Of a DNA stretch of 64,000 nt, positions 17,215-25,039 are shown one piece after another (position 1 is the stretch's first letter; each line of letters opens with the position of its first letter). This stretch comes from Pontitalea aquivivens. GTDB taxonomy: Bacteria; Pseudomonadota; Alphaproteobacteria; Rhodobacterales; Rhodobacteraceae. The DNA is taken from the NCBI RefSeq assembly GCF_046507575.1, contig NZ_JBKFEY010000012.1:1-64000 (forward strand), in the 5' to 3' direction. The notes below the pieces were generated by a model. It was not told the DNA's origin and searched no databases. It saw only the letters and a list, made by a program, of their open reading frames with translations. Both the position numbers and the translations under genes were made by a program.

Positions 17215-18528
17215 TCAGACCGTGCGGCGCATCGCGGCGTGATCGCGCCAACCATAGAAACGGATAATCCGGCGCGTGGCCGCAGCATCAAAGGCGCGTG
17301 CAGGCCACACAACCCCCGGAAAGACCCGGCGCTGGAAATCCGTATCGACCGGCGCACCCTGTACCTGCCGCGCCAAGATCCCACCCAGCCAAGGCGCCAT
17401 CGCCAAACCGGAAAAGTTGTAACCAAGCGCGTAGTGGATCCCGTCATGCCGGCCAACATGCGGAAAGAAGTCCCAGGTTACCCCGCAGCGCCCCCCCCAA
17501 ACATTCGACAGTTTCCAGCCTCTCAGTTGTGGAAACACTGTCGTCAGGTCCTTGTGGATTAACGCCGCCGTTTCCTGGATCGATTGGCCGCGCGGTTCGC
17601 CCGTGCGGCTGCCGAACAGTACCCGCCGGCCATCCGGCGACAGGCGCATCGACATTGGCCGGCGCGTCGTATCGATATAGGTCCGGTTGCCCGGGAAAAT
17701 GCTGGCGATCACGTCCGGGGGCAAGGGCTCGGTCGCGGCCAGATAACTCTCGATCTGGATCAGGCGCCGCGAGACCCATGGGACAAGACCGGCGGTGTAG
17801 CCATTGGTGCAAAGAACTACGTCACGGGCCCGGATCTCGCCCTGAGAGGTCCGCACCAGATGGCCTTTGCCCCGCGACTGGATGGAAAGGACTGGACAAT
17901 CGGAAACAACCTGCCCCCCCGCCGCAATCGCACGCCGCAAGAAGGCCTGGGTAAAACGCCCCGCATGAACCGCCCCGTTGTCATGCACCAGTACCCCGCC
18001 ACAGAACTGTCGGGATCCGATCTCATCACCCAGATTGCCGTCCAGTATGGATATGTCATCGCCAAGATGCTGCTTGCGGGCCTCATATTCCCGACGCAGC
18101 CCATCAAACTGTGCAGGCGTATGGGCAAGGACAATGCGACCGTTCTGCTGATAGTCGCAATCCAGGGCCTCTTGCTTTATCCGCACAAGCGCGGCGCGAA
18201 ACACTTCGTCAAGATCCCTGAAGAACCGGGTGGCCTTGTCCTGCCCGATCGACCGCGACAGGCCAAGAAACGAATGTTTCGTGTTGCGCCCCAACATTCC
18301 TGCGTTGCGCGAGCTCGCGCCCTCGCCGGGCTGTCCGGCATCGAGGATCACGACCGAGCGCCCCCCACGAGCCAGATCATGCCCTGCGGCAAGGCCGGTC
18401 AACCCCGCCCCCACCACAAGAACGTCGGCCTCTGCAGGCAGCGCGGCGCTGGCAAACCTTGGCGCCGGCGCCGAAGTCAGCCAATAGGAACGGTCGGTGA
18501 AATCCGGGGTAAGGATACTGTCGCTCAT
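17215..18528 (-). CDS. FAD-dependent oxidoreductase, DAO family (DadA/PuuB-like), copy 1
   Basis: A 437-residue flavoprotein, clearly paralogous to the downstream gene: DVLVVGAGLTGLAAGHDLA, SSRNAGMLGRNTKHSFLGLS, CTNGYTAGLVPWVSRRL, GIHYALGYNFSGLAMAPWLG. Both share an unusual WGGRCxxTWDxxPHVGxHxG segment near residue 350. No signal peptide or membrane helix is seen, so it is cytoplasmic. The start at 18528 gives MSDSILTPDFTDRSYW, in line with the paralog. It lies 29 nt after the hemB-like gene in the same unit. The likely role is oxidative deamination or C-N cleavage of an imported amine. Confidence 0.85.
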   Translation of the reverse strand: MSDSILTPDFTDRSYWLTSAPAPRFASAALPAEADVLVVGAGLTGLAAGHDLARGGRSVVILDAGQPGEGASSRNAGMLGRNTKHSFLGLSRSIGQDKATRFFRDLDEVFRAALVRIKQEALDCDYQQNGRIVLAHTPAQFDGLRREYEARKQHLGDDISILDGNLGDEIGSRQFCGGVLVHDNGAVHAGRFTQAFLRRAIAAGGQVVSDCPVLSIQSRGKGHLVRTSQGEIRARDVVLCTNGYTAGLVPWVSRRLIQIESYLAATEPLPPDVIASIFPGNRTYIDTTRRPMSMRLSPDGRRVLFGSRTGEPRGQSIQETAALIHKDLTTVFPQLRGWKLSNVWGGRCGVTWDFFPHVGRHDGIHYALGYNFSGLAMAPWLGGILARQVQGAPVDTDFQRRVFPGVVWPARAFDAAATRRIIRFYGWRDHAAMRRTV

Positions 18529-18557
18529 CTTCGCTTCCGTCGCTGCAACCTTGTCGA

Positions 18558-19544
18558 TCACTTGCCGTTCAGGATGCGCGCCAATTGCGGCGCCCAATAG
18601 GTGATAACCAGATCGGCCCCGGCGCGGCGCAGGCTCGTGACCAGTTCCATGGCACATTCCATCTCGTCCATTCCGGCGCCTTTCGATCCGAAATGGATCA
18701 TCGAATAGTCGCCGCTGATGGAATAGGCCGAGACAGGCATCTCATAGCGATCTGCGGCCATGCGGATCAAATCCATGTAGGGAATCGCGGGCTTGATATT
18801 GATCATTTCAGCCCCTTGCCGGACATCCGCCTCCATGATGCGAAGCGCATCCTGGGCGTTATGCGGCTCAAGATAGAACACGCGCTTGTCGAAACCATAG
18901 CTGCCCCCCGTCGCGGTGGTGCCGGTACCAGCCTTGAAGAAGGCGGAATTATACTTGACCGACGACATCAGGATCATGTCATCAAGACCCTCGGCATCCA
19001 GAGCGACACGCGCGGCGGCAACGCGACCATCAACCATGGTCGAACAGCACAGCACATCTACGCCAGCCCTGCCCCAGGCCACGGCCGTCCTGGCAACAGA
19101 GTCCAGCGTTTCCTTGTCCAGAATGCGCTGGTTGGCGTCCAGCACCCCTCCGATCATGTGATCGGTGAAATATCCCATGTAGCTGTCGCCGATGATTGCC
19201 AACCTGTCGCCGACCGCGTCCTTGATCCTCTTGGTCGTTTCCACAATGACGCCATTTTCGTTGAAGGCGTCGCTGCCGCGGCCATCACGGTGCTTCGGGA
19301 TGCCGATCAGATAGATCGCCGGAACACCCAGTTCAACCAGCTCGCGCGCCTTTTCAACCGCCGCCGGTATCGAATAACGGAAGGTCCCAGGCATCTGAGC
19401 CATCTCGACAGAGTCCGACAGATTCGCGTCCACCGCCATTGGGAAGGCGAGGTTGCCCGCGTCCATAATCATTTCGCGAGAAAGAACGCGGCGTGCCGCC
19501 GAAAGCTTGAACCGACGGTTCCGAGGTAGAACAGTGCTGATCAT
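18558..19544 (-). CDS. Divergent delta-aminolevulinic acid dehydratase (HemB)-like protein
   Basis: A 328-residue TIM-barrel protein of the ALAD/HemB family over its whole length: RNRRFKLSAARRVLSRE at the N-terminus, MPGTFRYSIPAAVEKARELVELGVPA, the STMVDGRVAAARVALD stretch and VITYWAPQLARIL at the end. Both Schiff-base lysines are kept, in SSVKYNSAF and MINIKPAIPYMD. Several substrate positions differ from true HemB: the FYGPFRDA segment with its carboxylate-binding Arg is replaced by FFKAGTGTTA, YQMDP by FYLEP, and the DxxLDPYTSHG metal loop by GDSYMGYFTDHM. It heads a catabolic unit behind an IclR palindrome, so a non-heme reaction is likely. The family is firm; the reaction is unknown. Confidence 0.8.
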   Translation of the reverse strand: MISTVLPRNRRFKLSAARRVLSREMIMDAGNLAFPMAVDANLSDSVEMAQMPGTFRYSIPAAVEKARELVELGVPAIYLIGIPKHRDGRGSDAFNENGVIVETTKRIKDAVGDRLAIIGDSYMGYFTDHMIGGVLDANQRILDKETLDSVARTAVAWGRAGVDVLCCSTMVDGRVAAARVALDAEGLDDMILMSSVKYNSAFFKAGTGTTATGGSYGFDKRVFYLEPHNAQDALRIMEADVRQGAEMINIKPAIPYMDLIRMAADRYEMPVSAYSISGDYSMIHFGSKGAGMDEMECAMELVTSLRRAGADLVITYWAPQLARILNGK

Positions 19545-19600
19545 GTAGGACTCCCAAGTCTGTCACACGCGCCTGCCGGGCACGTCAATCGCTTTGTCAA

Positions 19601-19621
19601 ATGTTGCACAAAATGCAACAT
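19601..19621. promoter_or_regulatory. Putative IclR operator upstream of the hemB-like operon
   Basis: A perfect 8-bp inverted repeat, ATGTTGCA-N5-TGCAACAT, 57 nt upstream of the hemB-like start codon. It has the same arms, total length and distance to the start codon as the site at 14939-14959 before the importer genes. Confidence 0.72.
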
Positions 19622-20302
19622 GATGTAATATGTGCACCACCTTTCCTGTAATGTCAACGCGATCGTTCAGCCATCAAACCAATGCCGGCCTTTTCCTTTC
19701 TGCCTTTCACATCCGTTGCTGCGGAATGTGCTTCTTGCCATCCTGTCTTATCCAGAAGCCGGCTTCCACGCGGTTGAAAGCCACTGCCGGCCACGCCATC
19801 CATGGCGGGCAGTGGCGGCGGCCGGATCGCAGCCACCCAGGCCGGGGCCCTGTGGAAACCGTCGTTTGCGGTTGGGTTTCGCATGGCAACGGGACGGGCA
19901 TATGGCAGATACCATCGAGGCCGTTCACCGCGGTCATACGGTGCTTTTCCCAGATCGGCTTGAGAATTGAATTGACGGGGATGCCCTTGTCCGTGTCGTC
20001 AACCCGTCCGTGGGAAAGCCTGATCTGCCTGCTCTCGGTTTCGTTCGGGCTGTGCCAGAAAGGCGACAGTCTGCTTCTATTCCCGGTTTCCGGCAGGCAA
20101 GCTTGTTTTCACCATGCCAAGAGCCTACCTTCAAAGGCATGTTGACGATCATTCCTCTGATCAGGTTCCGGATCTTTTCCGGTTCGCTGCTGACGCGCAC
20201 TCTGCCCCGGGCAGAGGCGGTCGCCTGCTGACGCCTTTTCCCGGGGCACCTTTCTTCCAGATCCAGGTCAGCCAGACGGACACCGTCCGTTAAGGAGTCA
20301 TC
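19622..20302. other. Gene-poor segment between the IclR block and the rnk-like operon
   Basis: About 680 nt between divergent genes. Open frames are present on both strands but are rich in Cys, Ser, Pro and Arg, lack ribosome binding sites and resemble no family. It presumably holds the promoter for the plus-strand operon at 20303 (TAAGGAGTC Shine-Dalgarno at its end). Decayed gene remnants are possible but not shown. Confidence 0.45.
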
Positions 20303-20815
20303 ATGCCTTTCCATTCCAAAGTCCCGCTGCCGTCCGGCACGGGGAACTTCTCCGACTATCCTGGCGCCACGCCGGGCGATGCCGACCTTGCCGGGCTGCG
20401 CCCGATCCGCGCGGTCCTTGGCCGAGAGGATTATTGGCGCCTGAACGCCCACCGGCGCCGCTGCGAGGCACTGGGGGGTCCGCTGTTTCTGCGGCTTGCT
20501 CGTCTGATCCGCGCCAAGATGCTTGATGCCACGGTGGCAGAGCCAGACGCGATGGACCCGCTGGTGGTGACGGGAACGGCCCGCGTGACCTTTGCCATCG
20601 ACAAGGGCCGACCCGAAACACGCGTGCTGTATCACTGGGGCTATAGCGATCGCGCGCGCAACCGGCTGCATGTCGGCACGTTCCTTGGCGTCACGCTGAT
20701 CGGGATGACGGTCGGCCAGCGGATGCGCCTGCTGAATGCCAGCGGTGTTGCCGGCGAACTGCAGGTGCTGGCGGTGCAACCCGCCGACGGCCCTAATGAT
20801 CCGCCAAGTGCCTGA
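20303..20815 (+). CDS. Rnk/GreA-C-like nucleoside diphosphate kinase regulator, copy 1
   Basis: A 170-residue protein. Residues 20-80 form an N-terminal helical segment (REDYWRLNAHRRRCEALG, then LARLIRAKMLDAT). The C-terminal domain is of the GreA/GreB C-terminal type (TGTARVTFAIDKGRPETRVLYHWG, then LHVGTFLGVTLIGMTVGQRM), as in Rnk, which binds RNA polymerase. The AAGGAG sequence 7 nt upstream fixes the start. A related but distinct copy follows 44 nt downstream. The role is presumably transcriptional or in the stress response; the family assignment is by domain pattern. Confidence 0.75.
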   Translation: MPFHSKVPLPSGTGNFSDYPGATPGDADLAGLRPIRAVLGREDYWRLNAHRRRCEALGGPLFLRLARLIRAKMLDATVAEPDAMDPLVVTGTARVTFAIDKGRPETRVLYHWGYSDRARNRLHVGTFLGVTLIGMTVGQRMRLLNASGVAGELQVLAVQPADGPNDPPSA

Positions 20816-20859
20816 ATACCCACACCCGAACATCCCACATCCTTTTCATGGAGGTCCTC

Positions 20860-21303
20860 ATGTCCCCTGCCACGCGCCGGTCCCGACCGGTCATCGATGC
20901 CACTTTGGTCGAGCGGCTGGAAACGCTTGCCGGCGCCGCCATCGCGCGGCTGCCAGATGTGGCCTATCCGCTGGTCAGCAAGCTGACATCGGCAAAGCTG
21001 CTGGCGCCCACACGTCTGCCCCCCGATGCCGTCACCATCGGCAGCGAGGTGCTGTATCACGACCATCACGCCGTGCGGGATCTTCGCGTGACGCTGGCCT
21101 GGCCGGAACAGGCCGACATCAGCCGCGGATATGTATCGGTCCTGACCCCGGTGGGCGCGGCCCTTCTGGGCCTGTCGGTGGGCGACCGTTTCCAATGGGA
21201 AACCCGGGCGGGCCAGCGGCGCGGCCTGACCGTGTTGCAGGTCACGCCGGAACAGAGCCCACCCGTCACGGCCTCAGCGCCGTTGCAACCCAAAGGCCCA
21301 TAA
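20860..21303 (+). CDS. Rnk/GreA-C-like nucleoside diphosphate kinase regulator, copy 2
   Basis: A 147-residue protein with the Rnk layout: an N-terminal helix pair (LVERLETLAGAAIARLP, LVSKLTSAKLLAP) and a GreA/GreB C-terminal domain (IGSEVLYHDHHAVRDLRVTLAWPEQADI, then SVLTPVGAALLGLSVGDRFQWE). The ATG at 20860 is preferred because GGAGG lies 5 nt before it; the in-frame ATG at 20848 precedes that Shine-Dalgarno. It is the second gene of a four-gene unit with a zinc ribbon and a mechanosensitive channel. Confidence 0.8.
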   Translation: MSPATRRSRPVIDATLVERLETLAGAAIARLPDVAYPLVSKLTSAKLLAPTRLPPDAVTIGSEVLYHDHHAVRDLRVTLAWPEQADISRGYVSVLTPVGAALLGLSVGDRFQWETRAGQRRGLTVLQVTPEQSPPVTASAPLQPKGP

Positions 21304-21323
21304 CCGAAAAGGAGGAGGATGCC

Positions 21324-21530
21324 ATGCTGCGTCGGTTCATTCCGGCCTATTGCGCCCAATGCGGGGCCGCCGTCCCCCGGGCCGCTGCCGGGCGCTGTCC
21401 GTCCTGCCGGGTTGAATTCGCGCCGGCAAACACCGGGTTCCCGGTTGCGCCACGAACAGCGGCGGTGCGTCAGCCCGGTCAAGACAAGGGCGCCAATGCC
21501 GCGCCCCGCCCGTCCCGGCGATTGCCATGA
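21324..21530 (+). CDS. Small zinc-ribbon protein
   Basis: A 68-residue protein beginning MLRRFIPAYCAQCGAAV. Two CxxC knuckles (CAQC near residue 10 and CPSC near residue 27) form a one-domain zinc ribbon, followed by a disordered Pro/Arg-rich tail. A strong GGAGGAGG lies 6 nt before the ATG, and its stop overlaps the ATG of the MscS gene (ATGA). It is co-transcribed with the Rnk-like genes. The function is not known; protein or nucleic acid binding would fit. Confidence 0.7.
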   Translation: MLRRFIPAYCAQCGAAVPRAAAGRCPSCRVEFAPANTGFPVAPRTAAVRQPGQDKGANAAPRPSRRLP

Positions 21531-22483
21531 CAAAGCTGCGTCCCCTGATTGCGCCCACGCTGTTGCTGACAGGTATCGCCGTGCTGACATTCGCCACAGC
21601 CGAGGCGAACAGGCGTTTCGAGATCGGGCTGCCTGGCCGACAGGGGCAGAATGCCCTGCAGATGGCGGCCTTCCTGGGCATCGCATGGCTGCTCAGCCGG
21701 ATCGCGGATCTGGTATTTGCCCGCCTGCGGCCCCGCAATCGACCGATGCCCAGGTTGCTGCGCGATCTTGTCTCGGCACTTTTGTTCCTGACGGCGATCG
21801 TGTCGGGGATACTGCTCATGCTGGGGCATAGCGCGGGCAGCGCGCTGGCGGGCTCGGGTGTGGTGCTGGCCCTGTTCGGCTTTGCGATCCGAAACGTGGT
21901 TGCGGACACGCTTTCGGGTATCGCCCTGGGCCTTGAGGCACCGTTTCGGATCGGGGACTGGGTCGATATCGAGGGACTTGCGAGAGGCCGGGTGGTTGAG
22001 ATCGGCTGGCGGACCACGCGCCTTCTGACGCGTGATTCAACCTATGTGATCTTGCCCAACAGCCAGATCTCGCGCCAGAGGATCGTCAACTACAGCGCGC
22101 CCCGATCCGAATATCGCGCACAGATGGAAATCACGCTGGGTCATGCCACACCGGCGACCGAGGCCGCGGACATCCTGCGCAGGGCCCTTGCGAACGCACC
22201 ACTGATCCGTCAATCGCCCCCGCCCGACGTGCGCATCCAGGCGATCGAGCCTGATGGGGTTCGCTACGCGCTGCGCTACTGGGTCGGGCGGTTCGATCAC
22301 GAGTTCGACTGCCGCGACGCGATCTGGCGCGAAGTGGATGCGGCGCTGCGCCGGTCTGGCGTTGGCTTGCCGCAGCGCCCGGTTGCCATGATCTGCGCGC
22401 CCACGGCCCCCGACACACCATGGCCCGGTGGCGGCTGCGTGCGAGGGGCCGCCACCGGGCAGGACCCGACCGATCCGCGCTGA
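21527..22483 (+). CDS. MscS-family mechanosensitive ion channel
   Basis: A 318-residue membrane protein with about four hydrophobic segments in residues 5-135. The pore-lining helix and MscS signature follow (SGVVLALFGFAIRNVVADTLSGIALGLEAPFRIGDWVDI, read in parts), then the cytoplasmic beta domain (RTTRLLTRDSTYVILPNSQI). Such channels open under membrane tension and release solutes on hypo-osmotic shock. The last 25 residues (Pro/Gly/Arg-rich) are encoded by a large GC hairpin and may be a spurious extension of the frame. It is translationally coupled to the zinc-ribbon gene. Confidence 0.9.
   Translation: MTKLRPLIAPTLLLTGIAVLTFATAEANRRFEIGLPGRQGQNALQMAAFLGIAWLLSRIADLVFARLRPRNRPMPRLLRDLVSALLFLTAIVSGILLMLGHSAGSALAGSGVVLALFGFAIRNVVADTLSGIALGLEAPFRIGDWVDIEGLARGRVVEIGWRTTRLLTRDSTYVILPNSQISRQRIVNYSAPRSEYRAQMEITLGHATPATEAADILRRALANAPLIRQSPPPDVRIQAIEPDGVRYALRYWVGRFDHEFDCRDAIWREVDAALRRSGVGLPQRPVAMICAPTAPDTPWPGGGCVRGAATGQDPTDPR
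22423..22460. terminator. 13-bp perfect inverted repeat inside the mscS 3' end
   Basis: GCCCGGTGGCGGC and GCCGCCACCGGGC with a 12-nt loop make a very stable hairpin within the last 60 nt of the MscS frame. No T-tract follows. It may act as an operon-end RNA structure that stabilises the 3' end. Confidence 0.4.
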
Positions 22484-22992
22484 CAACCGGCGCCACGTCC
22501 CGAAACAGCTTCGCGCGGCCCCGATGACCTGTCCGGCAAAGGACCCGGCTGCGCAGGGGTGTGTTTCGACAAGACAGCAGGGGCAAGCTGCGTCCGGGCT
22601 TGTCACACTAAAGACTGGTTTCATGCCGCCGGCTTTGTTGCGCGTTCACTTGCGGCCTTGCGTAATCTCTCTCATCGGCGGACACGCGCAGATGTGCAAG
22701 ATCGCGGAAGGTCATCGGTGGCAAGTTTACGGCCACAAGGATGTGCCGTTGCAGCGGTGCCAGGGCGGTTACGGTACGCGGGCGATCAAGAGGACGTGGA
22801 AACTGAACAAGGACAGTTTTCATTATGGCAAGGTACATGCCCGCGCATGAACACCAAAATACATGTCTGTATAGGGTGGCTAATCGGGTTTCTGATCGCA
22901 ATCTAACCTGTTTGGACGATGAACCCATTTGGCGGATGCCACAGTTGGGTTTCATGTGCGGCGACACTGACAAATCTGGTGATCCTCCGATC
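22484..22992. other. Intergenic segment before the MFS gene
   Basis: About 500 nt with lower GC. No open frame here has coding character or a ribosome binding site; translated pieces show scattered Cys, Trp and His and match nothing known. It may contain a decayed gene. Its distal part holds a copy of the 19-bp regulon element (22904-22922). Confidence 0.45.
22904..22922 (+). promoter_or_regulatory. 19-bp steroid-island element, site 1
   Basis: TAACC-TGTTTGG-ACGATGA, on the plus strand, 70 nt before the MFS start codon. It fits the consensus TAGTC-CNTTCRG-ACGATGC found in front of ten units. Confidence 0.55.
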
Positions 22993-24159
22993 ATGAGTGA
23001 GCGGCGCGTGGCGCTTCTGGGAGGGTTGCTTGCCGGTCTGGGGCCCTTGTCGCTGGCACTGTTCACCCCGGCGATGCCGGTGATGGCGGCGAATTACGGG
23101 ACTACGGATGCGGCGGTCAAGGCCACGCTTTCGGTCTATTTTGCGGGCTATGCTGGCGCGCAGCTGGTCAGCGGCCCGCTGTCGGACAGATACGGGCGCA
23201 GGCCGATGATCCTGATCTTTCTGATTGTCTATTTGATCGGAACCTGCGGCGCGTTACTGGCGACCGGGATCAAGATAATGCTGCTCTCCCGTGCGGTGCA
23301 GGGGATTGGCGCTGCGGCGGGGTTGGTGATGTCGCGCGCCATCGTGCGCGATGTATTCACAGGCGATACCTCGGCTCGGGTCCTGAACGTATCGAACATC
23401 ATTCTTGGTGCAGGTCCGGCGGTCGCACCTGCCATCGGTGGGGCCGCGATGCTTGTTGCAGGCTGGCGCGCGCCCTTCGTGATGATGTTGCTGATCGGCT
23501 GCGTGGTCATCCTTGCCGCAAGCCGCTGGTTGATCGAGACACGACCGCCCCAAACACCAGCCTCTGGCGTGTTTACGACCTATCTGACCCTGCTGCGCGA
23601 CCCGTACTTCCTGTGGTCGGCACTGACTATCGCGGGGACCGTGGGTACCTTTTATGCGTAGACGGCAGTGATGTCCTTCATCGTCATCTCCCGCCTCGGC
23701 TATACCCCGGCAGAGTTTGGCCTTGTGATGCTGGGCGTCTCGGGCGGCTATTTCCTTGGCGCGGTGATGGTGCGTTTCCTGATCCAGCGTGTCGGCGCAT
23801 CCCGGCTGGTGCCCTTCGGGCTGGCAGGGCTTCTGATAACCTCGCTGACGCTTACGAGCCTTCTGGTCGCAGAACCCAGTCTCGCACTGGTTACGGGGCC
23901 GGTGGCGGTGATGGTCTTTTCCACCGCCTTCATCCTGCCGGGAATGTATACCGCCTGCCTGGCGCCTTTCCCCCGGGTGGCTGGGGCGGCGGCGGCACTC
24001 AGCGGCTTTCTGACGATGGGGCTGGGGCTTGTCGCTTCTGTATTGATCTCATGGCCGGGCGATCCCCTGCGCGCGCTTGCGCTGGCCGAACCCGCCGTGG
24101 CGCTGATCGCGCTACTGTCCTACATCCTGTGGCGACGACAACGCCCGGCTGAATTTTAA
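22993..24159 (+). pseudogene. Bcr/CflA-type MFS transporter interrupted by an in-frame TAG
   Basis: One continuous reading frame of 389 codons encodes a 12-helix drug-resistance-type MFS transporter. It starts MSERRVALLGGLLAG and has the loop 2-3 motif GPLSDRYGRRP, SRAVQGIGAAAGLVMSRAIVRD, and helices continuing to FPRVAGAAAALSGFL. It is broken by TAG at 23659-23661, after VGTFYA; the same frame resumes with TAVMSFIVISRLG, with no frameshift. Homologs have a residue such as Tyr here (FYAY), so a single base change (TAC/TAT to TAG) would explain it. It is the first gene after regulon site 1 and is followed 10 nt later by the isomerase-like gene. Sequencing error or readthrough remain possible. 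Confidence 0.75.
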
Positions 24160-24169
24160 CGAGGCGCTC

Positions 24170-25039
24170 ATGGCCATTCCGACACGGCTTATCTGCAGTT
24201 CCCACACGATCAGCGGCGTGCTTCCCGGCGGCCCCCTGCCCGCCCGCCACCGTTTCGAGGATCGGGTCGAGGCCTGCGCTGCGGCCGGCTACACCGGGAT
24301 GTGCCTGCATTTCCGTGACTATCGCGCCCTGCGCGAGGCTGGTTACAGCGACAGGCGGCTTGGCGCGATCTTGCAAGGCGCGGGGATCACCGATGTCTCG
24401 CTGGAATTTCTGACCGACTGGTTCCTTACCGGCCCGGACGGCGCCGAGGCGCGCCGGAACGAGGCGACGATCCTTGAGGCCGCCGCCGGCCTTGGCGCGT
24501 GCAGCTTCAACGTGGGCGGGGATTTCATGGGACGCAATCTTGGCCTTGGGCTGATGCACGAGACCTTCGCCGCCCTGTGTAACCGCGCCGCCGTCGCGGG
24601 ACTTACAGTGGCTCTGGAAATCGTGCCATGGAGTGACGTGCCCGACCTGCGCTGCGCGCTGGCGATGATCGACGACATTCCGAATGCAGGGCTGGTGATC
24701 GACAGCTGGCATGTCTTCCGCGGCGCCATCCCGCTGGAGGACCTTTCCCGCCTCCCGGCCCAGCGCATCCTGTGCATCCAGATCAACGATGCGGCCGCCG
24801 AAACCCACGGCTCTCCGAAGACGGATACCCTCCAGCGCCTGCCCTGCGGTGAGGGCAGCTTTGACCTGAGCAGCTTCCTTGCGGCACTGGACCACGCCAC
24901 CGTCCCCGTCAGTGTCGAGATTATCTCCGCCGACTTCGCCGCGCTGGATGTGGTCGAGGCCGCGCAGCGATCAGCCCATGGCGCGCGCCTGCTGGTCGAT
25001 CGCCTGCAGGCGCGCCGCGATCAGACCGCGGCGGGATAG
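24170..25039 (+). CDS. Xylose isomerase-like TIM-barrel protein (sugar phosphate isomerase/epimerase family)
   Basis: A 289-residue AP-endonuclease-2-type TIM barrel. Metal-site residues fit the family pattern: Glu in VALEIVPW (about residue 145), Asp and His in LVIDSWHVFRG (about residue 180), a conserved QINDAA strand, and a terminal Glu in VSVEI. GEGSFDL before the last strand is also typical. Members isomerise or epimerise sugars or inositol-type keto compounds. It follows the MFS pseudogene by 10 nt and overlaps the convergent OYE gene by 19 nt. The substrate is unknown; its place behind a regulon site suggests a role in the steroid island. Confidence 0.82.
   Translation: MAIPTRLICSSHTISGVLPGGPLPARHRFEDRVEACAAAGYTGMCLHFRDYRALREAGYSDRRLGAILQGAGITDVSLEFLTDWFLTGPDGAEARRNEATILEAAAGLGACSFNVGGDFMGRNLGLGLMHETFAALCNRAAVAGLTVALEIVPWSDVPDLRCALAMIDDIPNAGLVIDSWHVFRGAIPLEDLSRLPAQRILCIQINDAAAETHGSPKTDTLQRLPCGEGSFDLSSFLAALDHATVPVSVEIISADFAALDVVEAAQRSAHGARLLVDRLQARRDQTAAG

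Noticed and set aside
18558..19544. Calling the HemB-like gene the housekeeping hemB
   Set aside because: Substrate-binding and metal-loop positions differ and its operon is catabolic with an IclR palindrome; no heme gene is nearby.
19630..20145. 171-codon open frame on the plus strand
   Set aside because: No ribosome binding site, composition rich in Cys, Ser, Pro and Arg, and no family resemblance; it looks like non-coding high-GC sequence.
19934..20833. 299-codon minus-strand frame opposite the first rnk-like gene
   Set aside because: It is antisense to a gene with a clear family match and strong Shine-Dalgarno; its translation is His-, Arg- and Gln-rich shadow sequence.
22559..22906. 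Possible insertion sequence remnant before the MFS gene
   Set aside because: No transposase motif, terminal repeats or target duplication could be seen; the translated pieces match nothing I know.
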